Source: Alcaligenaceae bacterium SAGV5 (GTDB taxonomy: Bacteria > Pseudomonadota > Gammaproteobacteria > Burkholderiales > Burkholderiaceae_B). Taken from it: a DNA stretch of 64,000 bases. Below the pieces are notes generated by a model that saw only the letters and a program-made list of their open reading frames with translations, was not told the origin of the DNA and did not search any database. Position numbers and translations under genes: made by a program. The stretch spans positions 248,001-312,000 of the forward strand of contig SPDP01000001.1 in the NCBI GenBank assembly GCA_009360345.1. The letters are read 5' to 3'. This document shows, one piece after another, positions 56,153 to 64,000 of the stretch (positions are counted from its first letter, which is position 1; the number at the start of each line of letters is the position of its first letter).

Positions 56153-56935
56153 TCAGGCCGGACGGCCCCGCATCGAAGCTTCGATCTCCCTGGCGTGTTC
56201 ATGCAGGCGCCGCGCCAGCGAGGTCACGCGTTCCTCGCGCATGCGGTCGTCGATGGCGGCGACGCTGATTGCGGCGATGGGTTGGCCCAGCGTATCGCGT
56301 ATGGGCACGCCGGCCGCGGTGACGCCCAGGGTGACGCGGTTGCGGATCAGCGAATGGCCCTGGCGCCGGCAGGCTTCGATGGCGGCGCGCAAGTCGGCCT
56401 CGGTCAAACGGCCTTCTTCGCAGATGCGCCGGCCGTCGGTCGCGATGATGTCCTCGCGCTCGGCCTCGGGCAGGTAGGCCAGGATGGCCAGCCCGCCCGC
56501 GCCCAGCCCCAGCGGCCGGCGGCTGCCTATGGACAGGGTGTTGACCCGGATCGGCGACGGCCCTTCGTGCCGCGCCTCGCAGACCGATTCGCTGCCGCTG
56601 CGCACCGACAGATAGACCGTGTCGCCGACTTCCTCGGCCAGCCTGTCCAGGCTGGCCCGGCAATGTTCGCGCAGGTCGTAGGCGGCCATGGCCGCGAGTC
56701 CCAGCTCGAAGGCCAGCGGCCCCAGCGCATACCACTTGTCCGCTTCTTTCTGGATGACCAGGTGCTCGTGCATGAGGCGGCGCAGCAGCCGGTGCACCGT
56801 GGAGTGCGGCAGGGCGGTGGCCTCCGCCAGTTGCGTGAGGGCGCGGCCTCGCTTGCCGGCGGTGGCCAGCAGCTTCAATAACTGCACCGCGCGTTCGATG
56901 CTGCCCGGCTCCGCCGTGGTGCTGCCGCTAGCCAT
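56153..56935 (-). CDS. IclR-family transcriptional regulator
   Basis: This 260-aa IclR protein has the HTH (LTQLAEATALPHSTVHRLLRRL, about residues 34-55) and an effector domain (GDTVYLSVRSG, PLGLGAGGLAILAYL, AAISVAAID). The ATG at 56935 gives the normal length. It is divergent from the Bug-hmgA-FAA hydrolase unit and is probably its regulator; a TTTCCG/CGGAAA palindrome lies in the promoter region. Homogentisate genes are controlled by IclR-type HmgR in Pseudomonas, which supports this. Confidence 0.9.
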   Translation of the reverse strand: MASGSTTAEPGSIERAVQLLKLLATAGKRGRALTQLAEATALPHSTVHRLLRRLMHEHLVIQKEADKWYALGPLAFELGLAAMAAYDLREHCRASLDRLAEEVGDTVYLSVRSGSESVCEARHEGPSPIRVNTLSIGSRRPLGLGAGGLAILAYLPEAEREDIIATDGRRICEEGRLTEADLRAAIEACRRQGHSLIRNRVTLGVTAAGVPIRDTLGQPIAAISVAAIDDRMREERVTSLARRLHEHAREIEASMRGRPA

Positions 56936-57015
56936 AAGTCGTGTCCATTCCGTGGAAATGCGGGTGCCTGCTGATCGGACCAATCATATATTGCCCTTCA
57001 CGGTGCCGCCGGGAT

Positions 57016-57032
57016 TTTCCGGCCAGCGGAAA
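57016..57032. promoter_or_regulatory. candidate IclR operator (TTTCCG-N5-CGGAAA)
   Basis: This perfect inverted repeat with 6-bp arms and a 5-bp spacer is 30 bp before the Bug ATG. It has the same architecture as the GATTCTG-N5-CAGAATC sites of the other IclR cassette. A TATATT box lies at 56987-56992 without a good -35. Confidence 0.5.
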
Positions 57033-57062
57033 GCACTGCAAGAATACCGAGGAGACCCCATC

Positions 57063-58016
57063 ATGTACGAGCGCATCATCGGCGCAGTCCTGGCAACCGC
57101 GCTGGCCGGCGCGGCGGGCGCGGCCTACCCCGAGCGGCCCATACAACTGATCCACGGCTTCGGCGCCGGCGGCAATGCCGACACCGTGTCGCGGCTGGTG
57201 GCCCGCCACCTGCAAGCCGCGCTGGGCCAGCCGGTCGTCGTGGAAATCAAGAGCGGCGCGGGCGGCGTGGTCGCGTCCAGCTACGTGGCCAAGGCCGAGC
57301 CCGATGGCTACACGCTGGTGATGCTGACCGGCGGGCATACCGTCTCGGCCGCGGTGAACAAGTCGCTGCCCTACGATCCGGTCGCGGATTTCCAGCCGAT
57401 TTCCACCGTGACCGCGTTTCCGTTCGTGGTCAGCGTCAAGGCCGACAATCCGGCGCGCACGCTGGCCGACCTGCTGGCCGCGGCACGGGCCAGGCCGGGC
57501 ACCGTGTCCTTTTCTTCGGTGGGGGTGGGTTCGACCCAGCACCTGACCGGCGAGCTGTTGGCCGCCACGGCGGGCGTGCAGATGCTGCACGTGCCCTACC
57601 GGGGTGGCGCGGCGCCCGTGCAGGCCGTGCTGGCCGGCGATGTGAACGTGCTGGTGGATACCGCCACGGTGGCCGCGCCGCAGCTCAAGGCGGGCACCCT
57701 GCGCGCGCTGGCCATCACCAGCGCCAAGCCGTGGCCGTTGCTTCCGGGCGTTCCCGTGGCGGCCGATACCGTCTCCGGGTTCCAGGTGTATTCATGGCTG
57801 GGCATCGCGGCGCCGGCCAAGACCCCCGGCCCCATCGTCGACCGCCTGCACGCCGCGCTGGCCGCCATGCTCCAGGATCCCGCGTTCCGCAAGGCCGTCA
57901 ACGACATAGGCAGCGAGCCCAGCGGCAGCAGTCCGGCGCAGATGCGGACCATGATCGAGTCGGAAATCGCGCGCTGGAAGAAGGTTGTCGAGCAGGCCAA
58001 CATCGTCGCGAATTGA
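57063..58016 (+). CDS. Bug-family substrate-binding protein
   Basis: This 317-aa binding protein has a short signal peptide ([17 protein letters not shown]), [43 protein letters not shown] and [12 protein letters not shown]. Its first loop ([12 protein letters not shown]) differs from the common IVPxxxGG and marks a distinct Bug subgroup. The ATG at 57063 follows GAGGAG. It heads the hmgA unit, 17 bp before that gene, and may bind homogentisate or a related arylacetate. Confidence 0.92.
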   Translation: MYERIIGAVLATALAGAAGAAYPERPIQLIHGFGAGGNADTVSRLVARHLQAALGQPVVVEIKSGAGGVVASSYVAKAEPDGYTLVMLTGGHTVSAAVNKSLPYDPVADFQPISTVTAFPFVVSVKADNPARTLADLLAAARARPGTVSFSSVGVGSTQHLTGELLAATAGVQMLHVPYRGGAAPVQAVLAGDVNVLVDTATVAAPQLKAGTLRALAITSAKPWPLLPGVPVAADTVSGFQVYSWLGIAAPAKTPGPIVDRLHAALAAMLQDPAFRKAVNDIGSEPSGSSPAQMRTMIESEIARWKKVVEQANIVAN

Positions 58017-58033
58017 GCAAGGAGCAGGCAAGG

Positions 58034-59338
58034 ATGGACAGGGCAGTCGCGGCGGAGCCGCAGTACCAGAGCGGATTCGGCAATGAGTTCGCGACCGAGG
58101 CCAGTCCGGGCGTGCTGCCCGTGGGCCGCAATTCGCCGCAGCGGGTGGCGCATGGCCTGTACGCGGAACTGATCTCGGGCACGGCGTTCACGGCGCCCCG
58201 CGCGGTGAACCTGCGTACCTGGACCTACCGTTTGCGGCCCTCCGCGGCTCATGGGAAGGCCCACGCGGTGGCGCATCCGACCTGGTTGACCGCTCCGTTC
58301 ACCGGGGTGGCGGCGCCGGCCAACCGGTTGCGCTGGAATGCCTGGCCGGCGCCCGCCCAGGGTACGGATTTCGTCGATGGCATCGTGACCGTCGCGGGCA
58401 ACGGCAGCGCCGAGACGCAGAGCGGCACCGCCGTCCATGTCTATCGCGCCAATGCGTCCATGCGCGGCCGCTATCTGATGAACGCCGATGCCGAAATGCT
58501 GGTGGTGCCGCAGTCGGGCGGACTCGACGTCCACACCGAGATGGGCCGCCTGCGAGTCGTGCCGGGCGAGATCCTGCTGTTGCCGCGCGGCGTGCATTTC
58601 CGCGTCGATCTGTCCGACGGCGCGGCGCGGGGCTACCTGTGCGAGAACTACGGCGCGCCCTTCAGGCTGCCGGAACTGGGGCCGCTGGGCTCCAACGGAC
58701 TCGCCAATCCCCGGGATTTCCTGGCGCCGGTCGCGGCCTGCGACCACGCCGCGGGACCGGTGCGCATCCTGCGCAAGTTCCTGGGCGGGTTCTGGGAGCT
58801 GGAGCGTTCGTCGTCGCCGCTGGACGTGGTGGCCTGGCACGGCAACCTGACGCCCTGCAAGTACGATCTGGCCCATTTCATGGCCGTGGGCAGCATCACC
58901 TTCGACCATCCCGACCCGTCCATCAACACCGTGCTGACCTCGCCGTCGGAAATCGGCGGCACCGCCAATTGCGACTTCGTGATCTTCCCGCCCCGATGGC
59001 TGGTGATGGAGGATACGTTCCGCCCGCCCTGGTTCCACCGCAACGTGATGAGCGAGCTGATGGGACTGGTGCGCGGCGTCTATGACGCCAAGGCCGAGGG
59101 TTTCGTGCCGGGCGGAATCAGCCTGCACAACTGCATGCTGCCGCACGGTCCCGACGCCACCACCTTCGAGCGGGCCAGCAACGAGGCACTGGCGCCGCGC
59201 AGGCTGGAAGACACGATGGCCTTCATGTTCGAGAGCCGCCACGTGTACCGCCCGACGGTGCAGGCGCTGGCGGCGCCCAACCTGCAACCGGACTACGACG
59301 AGGTCTGGGACGGGTTCCGCCCGGGCAATTCTGCCTAG
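58034..59338 (+). CDS. hmgA: homogentisate 1,2-dioxygenase
   Basis: HmgA is the iron enzyme that opens the ring of homogentisate to maleylacetoacetate in tyrosine and phenylalanine breakdown. The 434-aa product has [13 protein letters not shown] near the start, [15 protein letters not shown]-like [17 protein letters not shown], the metal-binding [15 protein letters not shown] block and [15 protein letters not shown]. The length is normal. It is followed by a fumarylacetoacetate hydrolase gene; a maleylacetoacetate isomerase gene is not in this cluster and would have to lie elsewhere. Confidence 0.96.
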   Translation: MDRAVAAEPQYQSGFGNEFATEASPGVLPVGRNSPQRVAHGLYAELISGTAFTAPRAVNLRTWTYRLRPSAAHGKAHAVAHPTWLTAPFTGVAAPANRLRWNAWPAPAQGTDFVDGIVTVAGNGSAETQSGTAVHVYRANASMRGRYLMNADAEMLVVPQSGGLDVHTEMGRLRVVPGEILLLPRGVHFRVDLSDGAARGYLCENYGAPFRLPELGPLGSNGLANPRDFLAPVAACDHAAGPVRILRKFLGGFWELERSSSPLDVVAWHGNLTPCKYDLAHFMAVGSITFDHPDPSINTVLTSPSEIGGTANCDFVIFPPRWLVMEDTFRPPWFHRNVMSELMGLVRGVYDAKAEGFVPGGISLHNCMLPHGPDATTFERASNEALAPRRLEDTMAFMFESRHVYRPTVQALAAPNLQPDYDEVWDGFRPGNSA

Positions 59339-59403
59339 GACAGGACCCGCACATCATCGGGCGCCGGCAAGGGGCCGCGCGCCGCACTCTTGGAGAAGCT
59401 GGA

Positions 59404-60384
59404 ATGAAATTGGCATCGCAACGCGCGGGGCGCGACGGCGCATTGCTCGTGGTCAGCCGTGATCTCGCCACGGCGGCGAGCGCGGCGGCCATCGCGCCCA
59501 CGCTGCAGTCGGCGCTGGACGACTGGGAGCGCACCAGCCCCAGGCTGCAGGCACTGTACGAGGACCTGAACGCCGGCCGGGCCGCCGGCGCCTTCGCGCT
59601 GGACCTGGCCACGCTGGCCGCGCCGCTGCCCCGCGCCTACCAGTACCTGGACGGCGCGGCGTATCCCAGCCACATCCAGCGCAACCGCCAGGCGCGCGGC
59701 GAATCGGTGCCCGACGATTTTTTCCAGAAGCCGCTGATGTACCAGGGCATCTCGCACGGCTTCATGGGCTGGAACGAGGATGTGCGCCTGCCGTCGGAAG
59801 ACGACGGCATCGACTTCGAGGCGGAGATCGCCGCCATCACCGGCGACGTGCCGCTGGGCGTGGACGCGAAAGGCGCGTGCGAACACATCCGTTTGTTCGT
59901 GCTGCTCAACGACGTGTCGCTGCGCGCCATCATTCCGGGCGAGCTCAAGCGCACGTTCGGCTTCCTGGTCGGCAAGCCGGCTTCCAGTCTCGGGCCTATC
60001 GCGGTGACTCCGGACGAACTGGGCGAGCTATGGGGCGATGGACTGGTGTCGGGCACCATGAAATGCTGGGTGCGCGGCGAGCCGCTGGGCAGTATCGAGA
60101 CTGGCACCGACGTCGCGTTCCATTACGGAGATCTGATCGCCCACGTTGCACAGACGCGCGCGTTCGAGGCGGGGACGTTGGTGGGACTGGGTACGGTCTC
60201 GAACGAGGACGAATCCGTGGGCGTGGGCTGCCTGGGCGAAGCCCGGGCCCTGGAGACCATCCGGCAGGGGGCGGCCCGGACCCCGTTCCTGCAATTCGGC
60301 GATACGGTGCGCATCGAGCATTTCGACCGCTCGGGCAACAGTGTCTTCGGCGCGATCGAGCAGCGTGTCGCGCCGCTGGCCTAG
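59404..60384 (+). CDS. fumarylacetoacetate hydrolase family protein
   Basis: This 326-aa protein has the FAH fold with metal-binding acidic residues in IDFEAEIAAITGDVPLG and the KRTFGFLVGKPASSLGPIAVTPDEL segment. In this place it most likely cleaves fumarylacetoacetate to fumarate and acetoacetate, completing homogentisate breakdown after HmgA and an isomerase. It is shorter than the eukaryotic-like FAH (about 420 aa) and belongs to the compact bacterial type, so other acylpyruvate substrates are possible. It lies 65 bp after hmgA and ends in an intrinsic terminator. Confidence 0.88.
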   Translation: MKLASQRAGRDGALLVVSRDLATAASAAAIAPTLQSALDDWERTSPRLQALYEDLNAGRAAGAFALDLATLAAPLPRAYQYLDGAAYPSHIQRNRQARGESVPDDFFQKPLMYQGISHGFMGWNEDVRLPSEDDGIDFEAEIAAITGDVPLGVDAKGACEHIRLFVLLNDVSLRAIIPGELKRTFGFLVGKPASSLGPIAVTPDELGELWGDGLVSGTMKCWVRGEPLGSIETGTDVAFHYGDLIAHVAQTRAFEAGTLVGLGTVSNEDESVGVGCLGEARALETIRQGAARTPFLQFGDTVRIEHFDRSGNSVFGAIEQRVAPLA

Positions 60385-60395
60385 TCCCGCCGCGG

Positions 60396-60427
60396 ACGGG
60401 CGCGGATCAGCGCCCGTCTTTCTTTTT
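60396..60427 (+). terminator. intrinsic terminator of the hmgA unit
   Basis: An 8-bp perfect stem (ACGGGCGC and GCGCCCGT, loop GGATCA) is followed by CTTTCTTTTT. The stop codon of the convergent small gene lies in the loop. Confidence 0.85.
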
Positions 60428-60727
60428 CGCGCGGGTGCCCAGGGCGGGCTGCTGCGCGGCGGCCTTGCCGGTGCTGGCTTGGGCGCCGCTCGAAGCCGGG
60501 GTATCCAGCGAGGCATGCAGGCCGCTGCCCCCCAGGCCGGTGGACGAGGGCGCTCGCGCGCCCAGGCGCAAGCCGTTGCCGCCGTAGGAGCGGGGGGATG
60601 CATCGACGGAATTCTCGCGGCCGCCCGTGGACTCGCGCAGGTCGTCGGCGCGTACCGGCAACCCCCAGGACAGGGCGGTGGTGACAAGGATGAGCGATGC
60701 GGTGGAACGTAGGCTAGGCTTGGTCAT
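60407..60727 (-). CDS. small secreted protein of unknown function
   Basis: This 106-aa protein has a clear signal peptide (LRSTASLILVTTALSWGLPVRA, cleavage after VRA) and a mature part rich in Ser, Gly and Ala without Cys, ending in basic KKKDGR. I do not recognise the family. It converges with the FAA hydrolase gene; its stop codon sits inside the terminator loop of that unit. About 260 bp of upstream DNA contain a 12-bp palindrome CGCAGATCTGCG at 60905-60916 and a GCCCCGG/CCGGGGC hairpin. Confidence 0.55.
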   Translation of the reverse strand: MTKPSLRSTASLILVTTALSWGLPVRADDLRESTGGRENSVDASPRSYGGNGLRLGARAPSSTGLGGSGLHASLDTPASSGAQASTGKAAAQQPALGTRAKKKDGR

Positions 60728-60904
60728 GCTGGACTCCAACTCCGGACTGCCAATCGTGCAGTGTGCCGCAGAATCGGATCCATCGCCGGGCAAGTCACAA
60801 CGAATTTGTAGCAGGATATGAGTTGGCGCCCCGGCGGCCGGGAGCCGGGGCCGGACGGGCCCGCCGGATCGATCGTTAACGGCCGGGCCGCTGGTAACTG
60901 GATA

Positions 60905-60916
60905 CGCAGATCTGCG
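60905..60916. promoter_or_regulatory. 12-bp palindrome in divergent region
   Basis: CGCAGATCTGCG is perfectly symmetric and lies in the 260-bp region between a small secreted protein gene and the pseudo-receiver/Fis regulator gene. It may be a binding site; nothing links it to a given protein. Confidence 0.3.
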
Positions 60917-60987
60917 CTTGTTGGTTCCTCTGATTGAGATCCTTGCCGCGGGTCCCTAGTCTGGCGGCTCGGACAATCTGAGGCGGG

Positions 60988-61731
60988 ATGATGAAGGGAA
61001 TGATCGATTGCGGCGTATTGATGGTGCCCGAGCATGCGCGGTGGATGCGCGAGCTGATGGAAGACTGGGCGGCAGCGCGCGAACGCATCGCGCTGCACGG
61101 CGTGCACCTGGACAGGCCCGCGGCGGGCACGCCCGCATCCGCCGTGGCGCTCGCGCGCCAGGCGCTGGCGCTCAAGCGCTACGACGTCTGCCTGCTGCCG
61201 GTCACGCTGGCCACCCTGGGATGGACGCGCACCGCGCTGGCGGTGGCCGGCGACGCCCTGAGGACGCCCGTCCTGGGGTTGGTGCGTGACATGAGCGCGG
61301 CTGGCCTGCAGGATCTGCTGTCGTTCGGGCTGGATGATTTCATGCGCTACCCGATGTGCGCTGAAGAGTTCAAGACGCGCCTGGTACAGCTCGCGGGGGC
61401 GGGCCGTCGGCCCGGCGCCGGACAGGCCATCGATGCGCCACAGGACGAGGACGAGAGCGAACCCCCACCCGGATGCGGCGGCGACGAAGCCGACCACCCC
61501 GCATCGCGCGAGCCCTTTCAATCGGCCAAGGCCAGGATCGTGACCGAGTTCGAGCGCCATTACATTGCCGACATGCTGCTGCGCCATCACGGCAACATCT
61601 CGCAGGCGGCGCGCGCCGCCCACAAGAACCGCCGGGCATTCTGGCAGTTGATGCGCAAGCACGAGATCGCGGCGGATCCATATCGCCGCAGGAATTGTCC
61701 CGCCGCCAGCCGGCCGGCGGTGCAGCGATGA
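60988..61731 (+). CDS. pseudo-receiver plus Fis-type HTH regulator
   Basis: This 247-aa protein has two parts. Residues 1-135 have the pattern of a response-regulator receiver domain (VLMVPEH, ALKRYDVCLLPV, RTPVLGLVRDMSAAGLQDLL, FGLDDFMRYPMCAEEFKTRL), but the phosphoacceptor aspartate is replaced in CLLPV and the conserved lysine in the KP pair is replaced (RYP at 120-122). After an acidic linker, residues 178-226 form a Fis-type HTH (FERHYIADMLLRHHGNISQAARAAHKNRRAFWQLM) like the C-terminal end of NtrC-type activators. It lacks the AAA domain, so it is not a sigma-54 activator. Target genes are unknown; it is convergent with the ferredoxin operon. Confidence 0.7.
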   Translation: MMKGMIDCGVLMVPEHARWMRELMEDWAAARERIALHGVHLDRPAAGTPASAVALARQALALKRYDVCLLPVTLATLGWTRTALAVAGDALRTPVLGLVRDMSAAGLQDLLSFGLDDFMRYPMCAEEFKTRLVQLAGAGRRPGAGQAIDAPQDEDESEPPPGCGGDEADHPASREPFQSAKARIVTEFERHYIADMLLRHHGNISQAARAAHKNRRAFWQLMRKHEIAADPYRRRNCPAASRPAVQR

Positions 61732-61737
61732 CCGATC

Positions 61738-62082
61738 CTAGGATTGATCGGCCACGTCGCGCGGACTGATGTCCAGCCAGACGATGCCGTCCGCTTCCCG
61801 GGTCGCGTAGGTCTTGACGGGCCGGTTGCAGGGCAGCGCCGTGGGGGCGCCGGTCCGGATGTCGAAGCAGCCCTGGTGGAACGGGCACTCGATGATGTGG
61901 GCTTCCAGGATGCCTTCGGACAGGCTTCCGCGGCCGTGGCTGCAACGGTCGGCGGTGGCGAAGGTGTCGCCTTCGACCCGGTACAGGCAGAAAACCTGTT
62001 CGTCCAGGGTGACGGCCAGCGTACCGGCCTCGGGTAGGTCGCGGGAAAGACAGGCCTCGCGCCAGTCGTCCTGTGGGGGCAT
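61738..62082 (-). CDS. Rieske-type [2Fe-2S] ferredoxin
   Basis: This 114-aa small electron carrier of the naphthalene/biphenyl dioxygenase ferredoxin type has Rieske ligands C47-H49 (RCSHG) and C66-H69 (CPFHQG). Such proteins carry electrons from a reductase to a ring-hydroxylating oxygenase. It is encoded 21 bp downstream of a CoA-transferase on the same strand, with no oxygenase next to it. It could serve the two-subunit dioxygenase at 48087, whose own ferredoxin is missing, or an unlinked enzyme. Confidence 0.9.
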   Translation of the reverse strand: MPPQDDWREACLSRDLPEAGTLAVTLDEQVFCLYRVEGDTFATADRCSHGRGSLSEGILEAHIIECPFHQGCFDIRTGAPTALPCNRPVKTYATREADGIVWLDISPRDVADQS

Positions 62083-62103
62083 TCGATACTCCGGGAAAAG
62101 GGA

Positions 62104-63351
62104 TCAGCGCGCGCGCCGGGGCGCCGTCGCGCCGGCGCGGTCCAGTTCGTCCATGTCGGTGTCCGCGAAGCCGGCTTCGCGCAATATCTCCCGTGCATGC
62201 TCGGCCAGCGCGGGCGGCGTCCTGCGCAGGCCGCCGGGCGTGCGGGAGAGCTTGATGGGCGTGCCCAGGCCTTTGTAGCCGTCGCGCTCATAGACCATGG
62301 ACCTGGCGTGCGTATGGTCCGCGCCCAACGCGTCGTCCATGCCCAGGATCGGTCCGATGGGCAAGCCTTCCGCCAGCAGGGTCCGGCTCAGGGCTACGCC
62401 GTCGTGCCGTGCCAGGGCCTCGGCAAGCAGGGGATAGAGCGCGGCCCGGTTGCGCGACCGGTCGCTGTTCGTGGCAAAGCGCGGATCGGCCGCGAGCGCC
62501 GGTATGCCGAGCAGTTCCACCAGGCGCCGGAATTGCCGGTCGGTGCCGATGACCACGAAGATCTCGCCGCTGCGGGTGGCGAACTTGTCGCACGGCGTGA
62601 CGTTCGGATGCGTGTTGCCTGTCAGGCGCGGTCGGCTGCCGTCCAGGAAGTAGTTGGCCGCGTGCGGATGGAGCAGCGACATCGCGCAGTCGTACAGCGC
62701 CATGTCCACATATTGGCCCAGGCCCGAGCGGCGGCGCTCGTGCAGGGCCATCAGGATGCCTATCGTCGCGTAGAGGCCCGTGGCCAGGTCGACGATGGGG
62801 GTGCCGATGCGCAGCGGCCCGGTCTCGGGCGTGCCGTTCACGCTCATCAATCCGCTCATGGCCTGCAGCACCGCGTCGTAGCCCGGCAGGTTGCCCAGGG
62901 GGCCGTGGCCGCCGAAGCCGGATACCCGGCAATGGATCAGGCGAGGAAAGCGCGGCGCGAGATCGTGCTCATAGCCCAGGCCCCACGCTTCCATGGTGCC
63001 GGGCTTGAAGTTCTCGACCAGGACGTCGGCCTCCTCCAGCAGCCGCAACAGCACGGCCCGTCCCGATTCGCGTGACAGGTCCAGCACCATCGACCGTTTG
63101 TTGCGGTTGACGCCGATGAAATAGCTGGCGTCCCCGCGTTCGGTGTCCGTGCCGGCGAAGGGCGGGCCCCAGCCGCGCGTGTCATCGCCCTGCGGGGGTT
63201 CCACCTTGATGATCTCCGCGCCGTGGTCGCCCAGGATCATCGTGCAATAGGGGCCGCCCAGCACGCGGCTCAGGTCCAGGATCCGGACGCCGTCCAGTGC
63301 GCCGGCGGCGCGGGAAGGGGGCGGACAGGTGTTGGGTGAAGGTTCGGTCAT
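62104..63351 (-). CDS. CaiB/BaiF-family (class III) CoA-transferase
   Basis: This 415-aa class III CoA-transferase moves CoA between carboxylic acids, activating a substrate such as a bile acid, carnitine derivative or dicarboxylate. The N-terminal GVRILDLSRVLGGPYCTMIL and HGAEIIKVEPP are typical, and the catalytic aspartate is D188 in TPIVDLATGLYA. It is in one transcription unit with a DUF35 protein and a thiolase upstream and a Rieske ferredoxin downstream, which together suggest CoA-linked breakdown of a side chain or ring. Confidence 0.92.
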   Translation of the reverse strand: MTEPSPNTCPPPSRAAGALDGVRILDLSRVLGGPYCTMILGDHGAEIIKVEPPQGDDTRGWGPPFAGTDTERGDASYFIGVNRNKRSMVLDLSRESGRAVLLRLLEEADVLVENFKPGTMEAWGLGYEHDLAPRFPRLIHCRVSGFGGHGPLGNLPGYDAVLQAMSGLMSVNGTPETGPLRIGTPIVDLATGLYATIGILMALHERRRSGLGQYVDMALYDCAMSLLHPHAANYFLDGSRPRLTGNTHPNVTPCDKFATRSGEIFVVIGTDRQFRRLVELLGIPALAADPRFATNSDRSRNRAALYPLLAEALARHDGVALSRTLLAEGLPIGPILGMDDALGADHTHARSMVYERDGYKGLGTPIKLSRTPGGLRRTPPALAEHAREILREAGFADTDMDELDRAGATAPRRAR

Positions 63352-63373
63352 GAGCGGGGATTCCGTAGGGGAG

Positions 63374-63757
63374 TCATGTCGCCGGGGTGGGGTCGGGAAC
63401 GAACACCAGGCATCCGGCCGGATCGAATCGCGCGCGCAGCGGCATGCCGATGACGATGGCCGCGCCCTCGTCCGGCACGATCCGGCTGATCAGGCGCGGG
63501 CCTTCTTCGAGTTCGACGTGCGCCACGTTGTAGGGCGGCGGGAAGTCCGGGTGGTACTGCTGCCGGTAGACGGCATACGAATGGAGCGTCGCCCGGCCGC
63601 TGGCGGGAATCCACTCGATGTCATCCGGATTCGCGCCGTAGCCGTGCGACCCGTAGCCCAGGATCTGGCCGCTGCCGCGCAGGCGCGGCACGCGCAGTTC
63701 GCGCATCGCGATGAAGTCCAGGAAGCGGCGTTCGAAATGATCGGAAGGAAGCTGCAT
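63374..63757 (-). CDS. DUF35 (OB-fold) protein lacking zinc-ribbon cysteines
   Basis: This 127-aa protein has the OB-fold part of the DUF35/ChsH2-type family (IEWIPASGRATLHSYAVYR, YNVAHVELEEGPRLISRIV, IGMPLRARF). Family members bind acyl-CoA and pair with thiolases or hydratases. The N-terminal rubredoxin-like zinc ribbon normally has four cysteines; here the matching segment (ELRVPRLRGSGQILGYGSHG) has none, so the ribbon is degenerate. It lies eight bases after the thiolase gene on the same strand, as is usual for this partner pair. Confidence 0.75.
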   Translation of the reverse strand: MQLPSDHFERRFLDFIAMRELRVPRLRGSGQILGYGSHGYGANPDDIEWIPASGRATLHSYAVYRQQYHPDFPPPYNVAHVELEEGPRLISRIVPDEGAAIVIGMPLRARFDPAGCLVFVPDPTPAT

Positions 63758-63765
63758 GGCGGGTC

Positions 63766-64000
63766 CTAGGCGAGCGTGCGGTGGGGGCTCAGGATCAGCG
63801 CGGCGTGATACTCCAGCCTGCCGCCCGAACCATTCACCAGCACGATGTCGTTGGCCGCGCACTGCCGCTCGCCGCCGTCGCCGCGGCATTGGATGACGGC
63901 CTCGCTCAGCGGGGTCATGCCTTGCAGGTAGTAGCCCGACAACTGGCCCCCGCCGGTATTGACAGGCAGCGCGCCGCCGGGCGCGGTGGTGCCGTCCTGC
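63766..64000 (-). CDS. thiolase-family protein, 3' end only
   Basis: Only the last 78 residues are inside the window: GGALPVNTGGGQLSGYYLQG, then MTPLSEAVIQCRGDGGERQC and HAALILSPHRTLA to the stop. This is the C-terminal part of the SCP2/lipid-transfer type thiolases, which cleave or bind 3-ketoacyl-CoA and usually act with a DUF35 partner. The gene is transcribed leftward as the first visible gene of the thiolase-DUF35-CaiB-ferredoxin unit; the start is outside the window. Confidence 0.85.
   Translation of the reverse strand, partial: QDGTTAPGGALPVNTGGGQLSGYYLQGMTPLSEAVIQCRGDGGERQCAANDIVLVNGSGGRLEYHAALILSPHRTLA

Overview
The window is about 64 kb of high-GC DNA from a beta-proteobacterium of the Alcaligenaceae, most likely Bordetella or Achromobacter. 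This rests on protein similarity recalled from memory, on the high number of Bug-type binding proteins of tripartite tricarboxylate transporters (eight in 64 kb), and on the core order mnmG-rsmG-parA-parB with parS sites beside it. No database search was possible. I see no tRNA, rRNA, CRISPR array, insertion sequence or phage gene.

Layout. 1-8.9 kb: the end of a tctB-tctA transporter, a methionine-type aminotransferase, an AbrB-family membrane protein, a cold-shock protein with a clear terminator, a D-2-hydroxyacid dehydrogenase, GTP-type PEP carboxykinase followed by stacked terminators, and a MarR regulator. 8.9-14.3 kb: the chromosome maintenance block, with two parS sites, then mnmG, rsmG, parA and parB. 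14.3-37.2 kb: an accessory block of small catabolic cassettes. Each typically holds one regulator (IclR, MarR or LysR), one or two enzymes (Rieske oxygenases, dehydrogenases, a decarboxylase-like protein, cupin, class II aldolase, lactonase-like protein) and one Bug protein. 37.2-45.2 kb: the complete ATP synthase operon atpIBEFHAGDC with a good promoter and a terminator. 45.2-64 kb: more cassettes. These are a two-subunit Rieske dioxygenase under an IclR regulator, a TetR/MFS pair, a LigB-type extradiol dioxygenase, a homogentisate cassette (Bug-hmgA-FAA hydrolase), a pseudo-receiver/Fis regulator, and an operon for CoA-linked breakdown (Rieske ferredoxin, CaiB transferase, DUF35 protein, thiolase) that runs off the right edge.

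How it works together. The recurring unit is a periplasmic binding protein that captures an acid, an oxygenase or hydrolase that processes it, and a regulator that senses it. Only one membrane transporter pair (tctBA) is visible for eight binding proteins, so most of these are orphans that probably share transporters. Several cassettes have visible operator-like palindromes at their promoters.

Two non-coding themes stand out. A family of about 80-bp GC-rich repeats, eight copies, mostly abuts gene 3' ends, provides the last codons of two genes and sits twice inside the atp operon. A 79-bp terminator-like repeat is duplicated in tandem after pckG. In many beta-proteobacteria parB is followed directly by the atp operon; here 23 kb of catabolic genes separate them.
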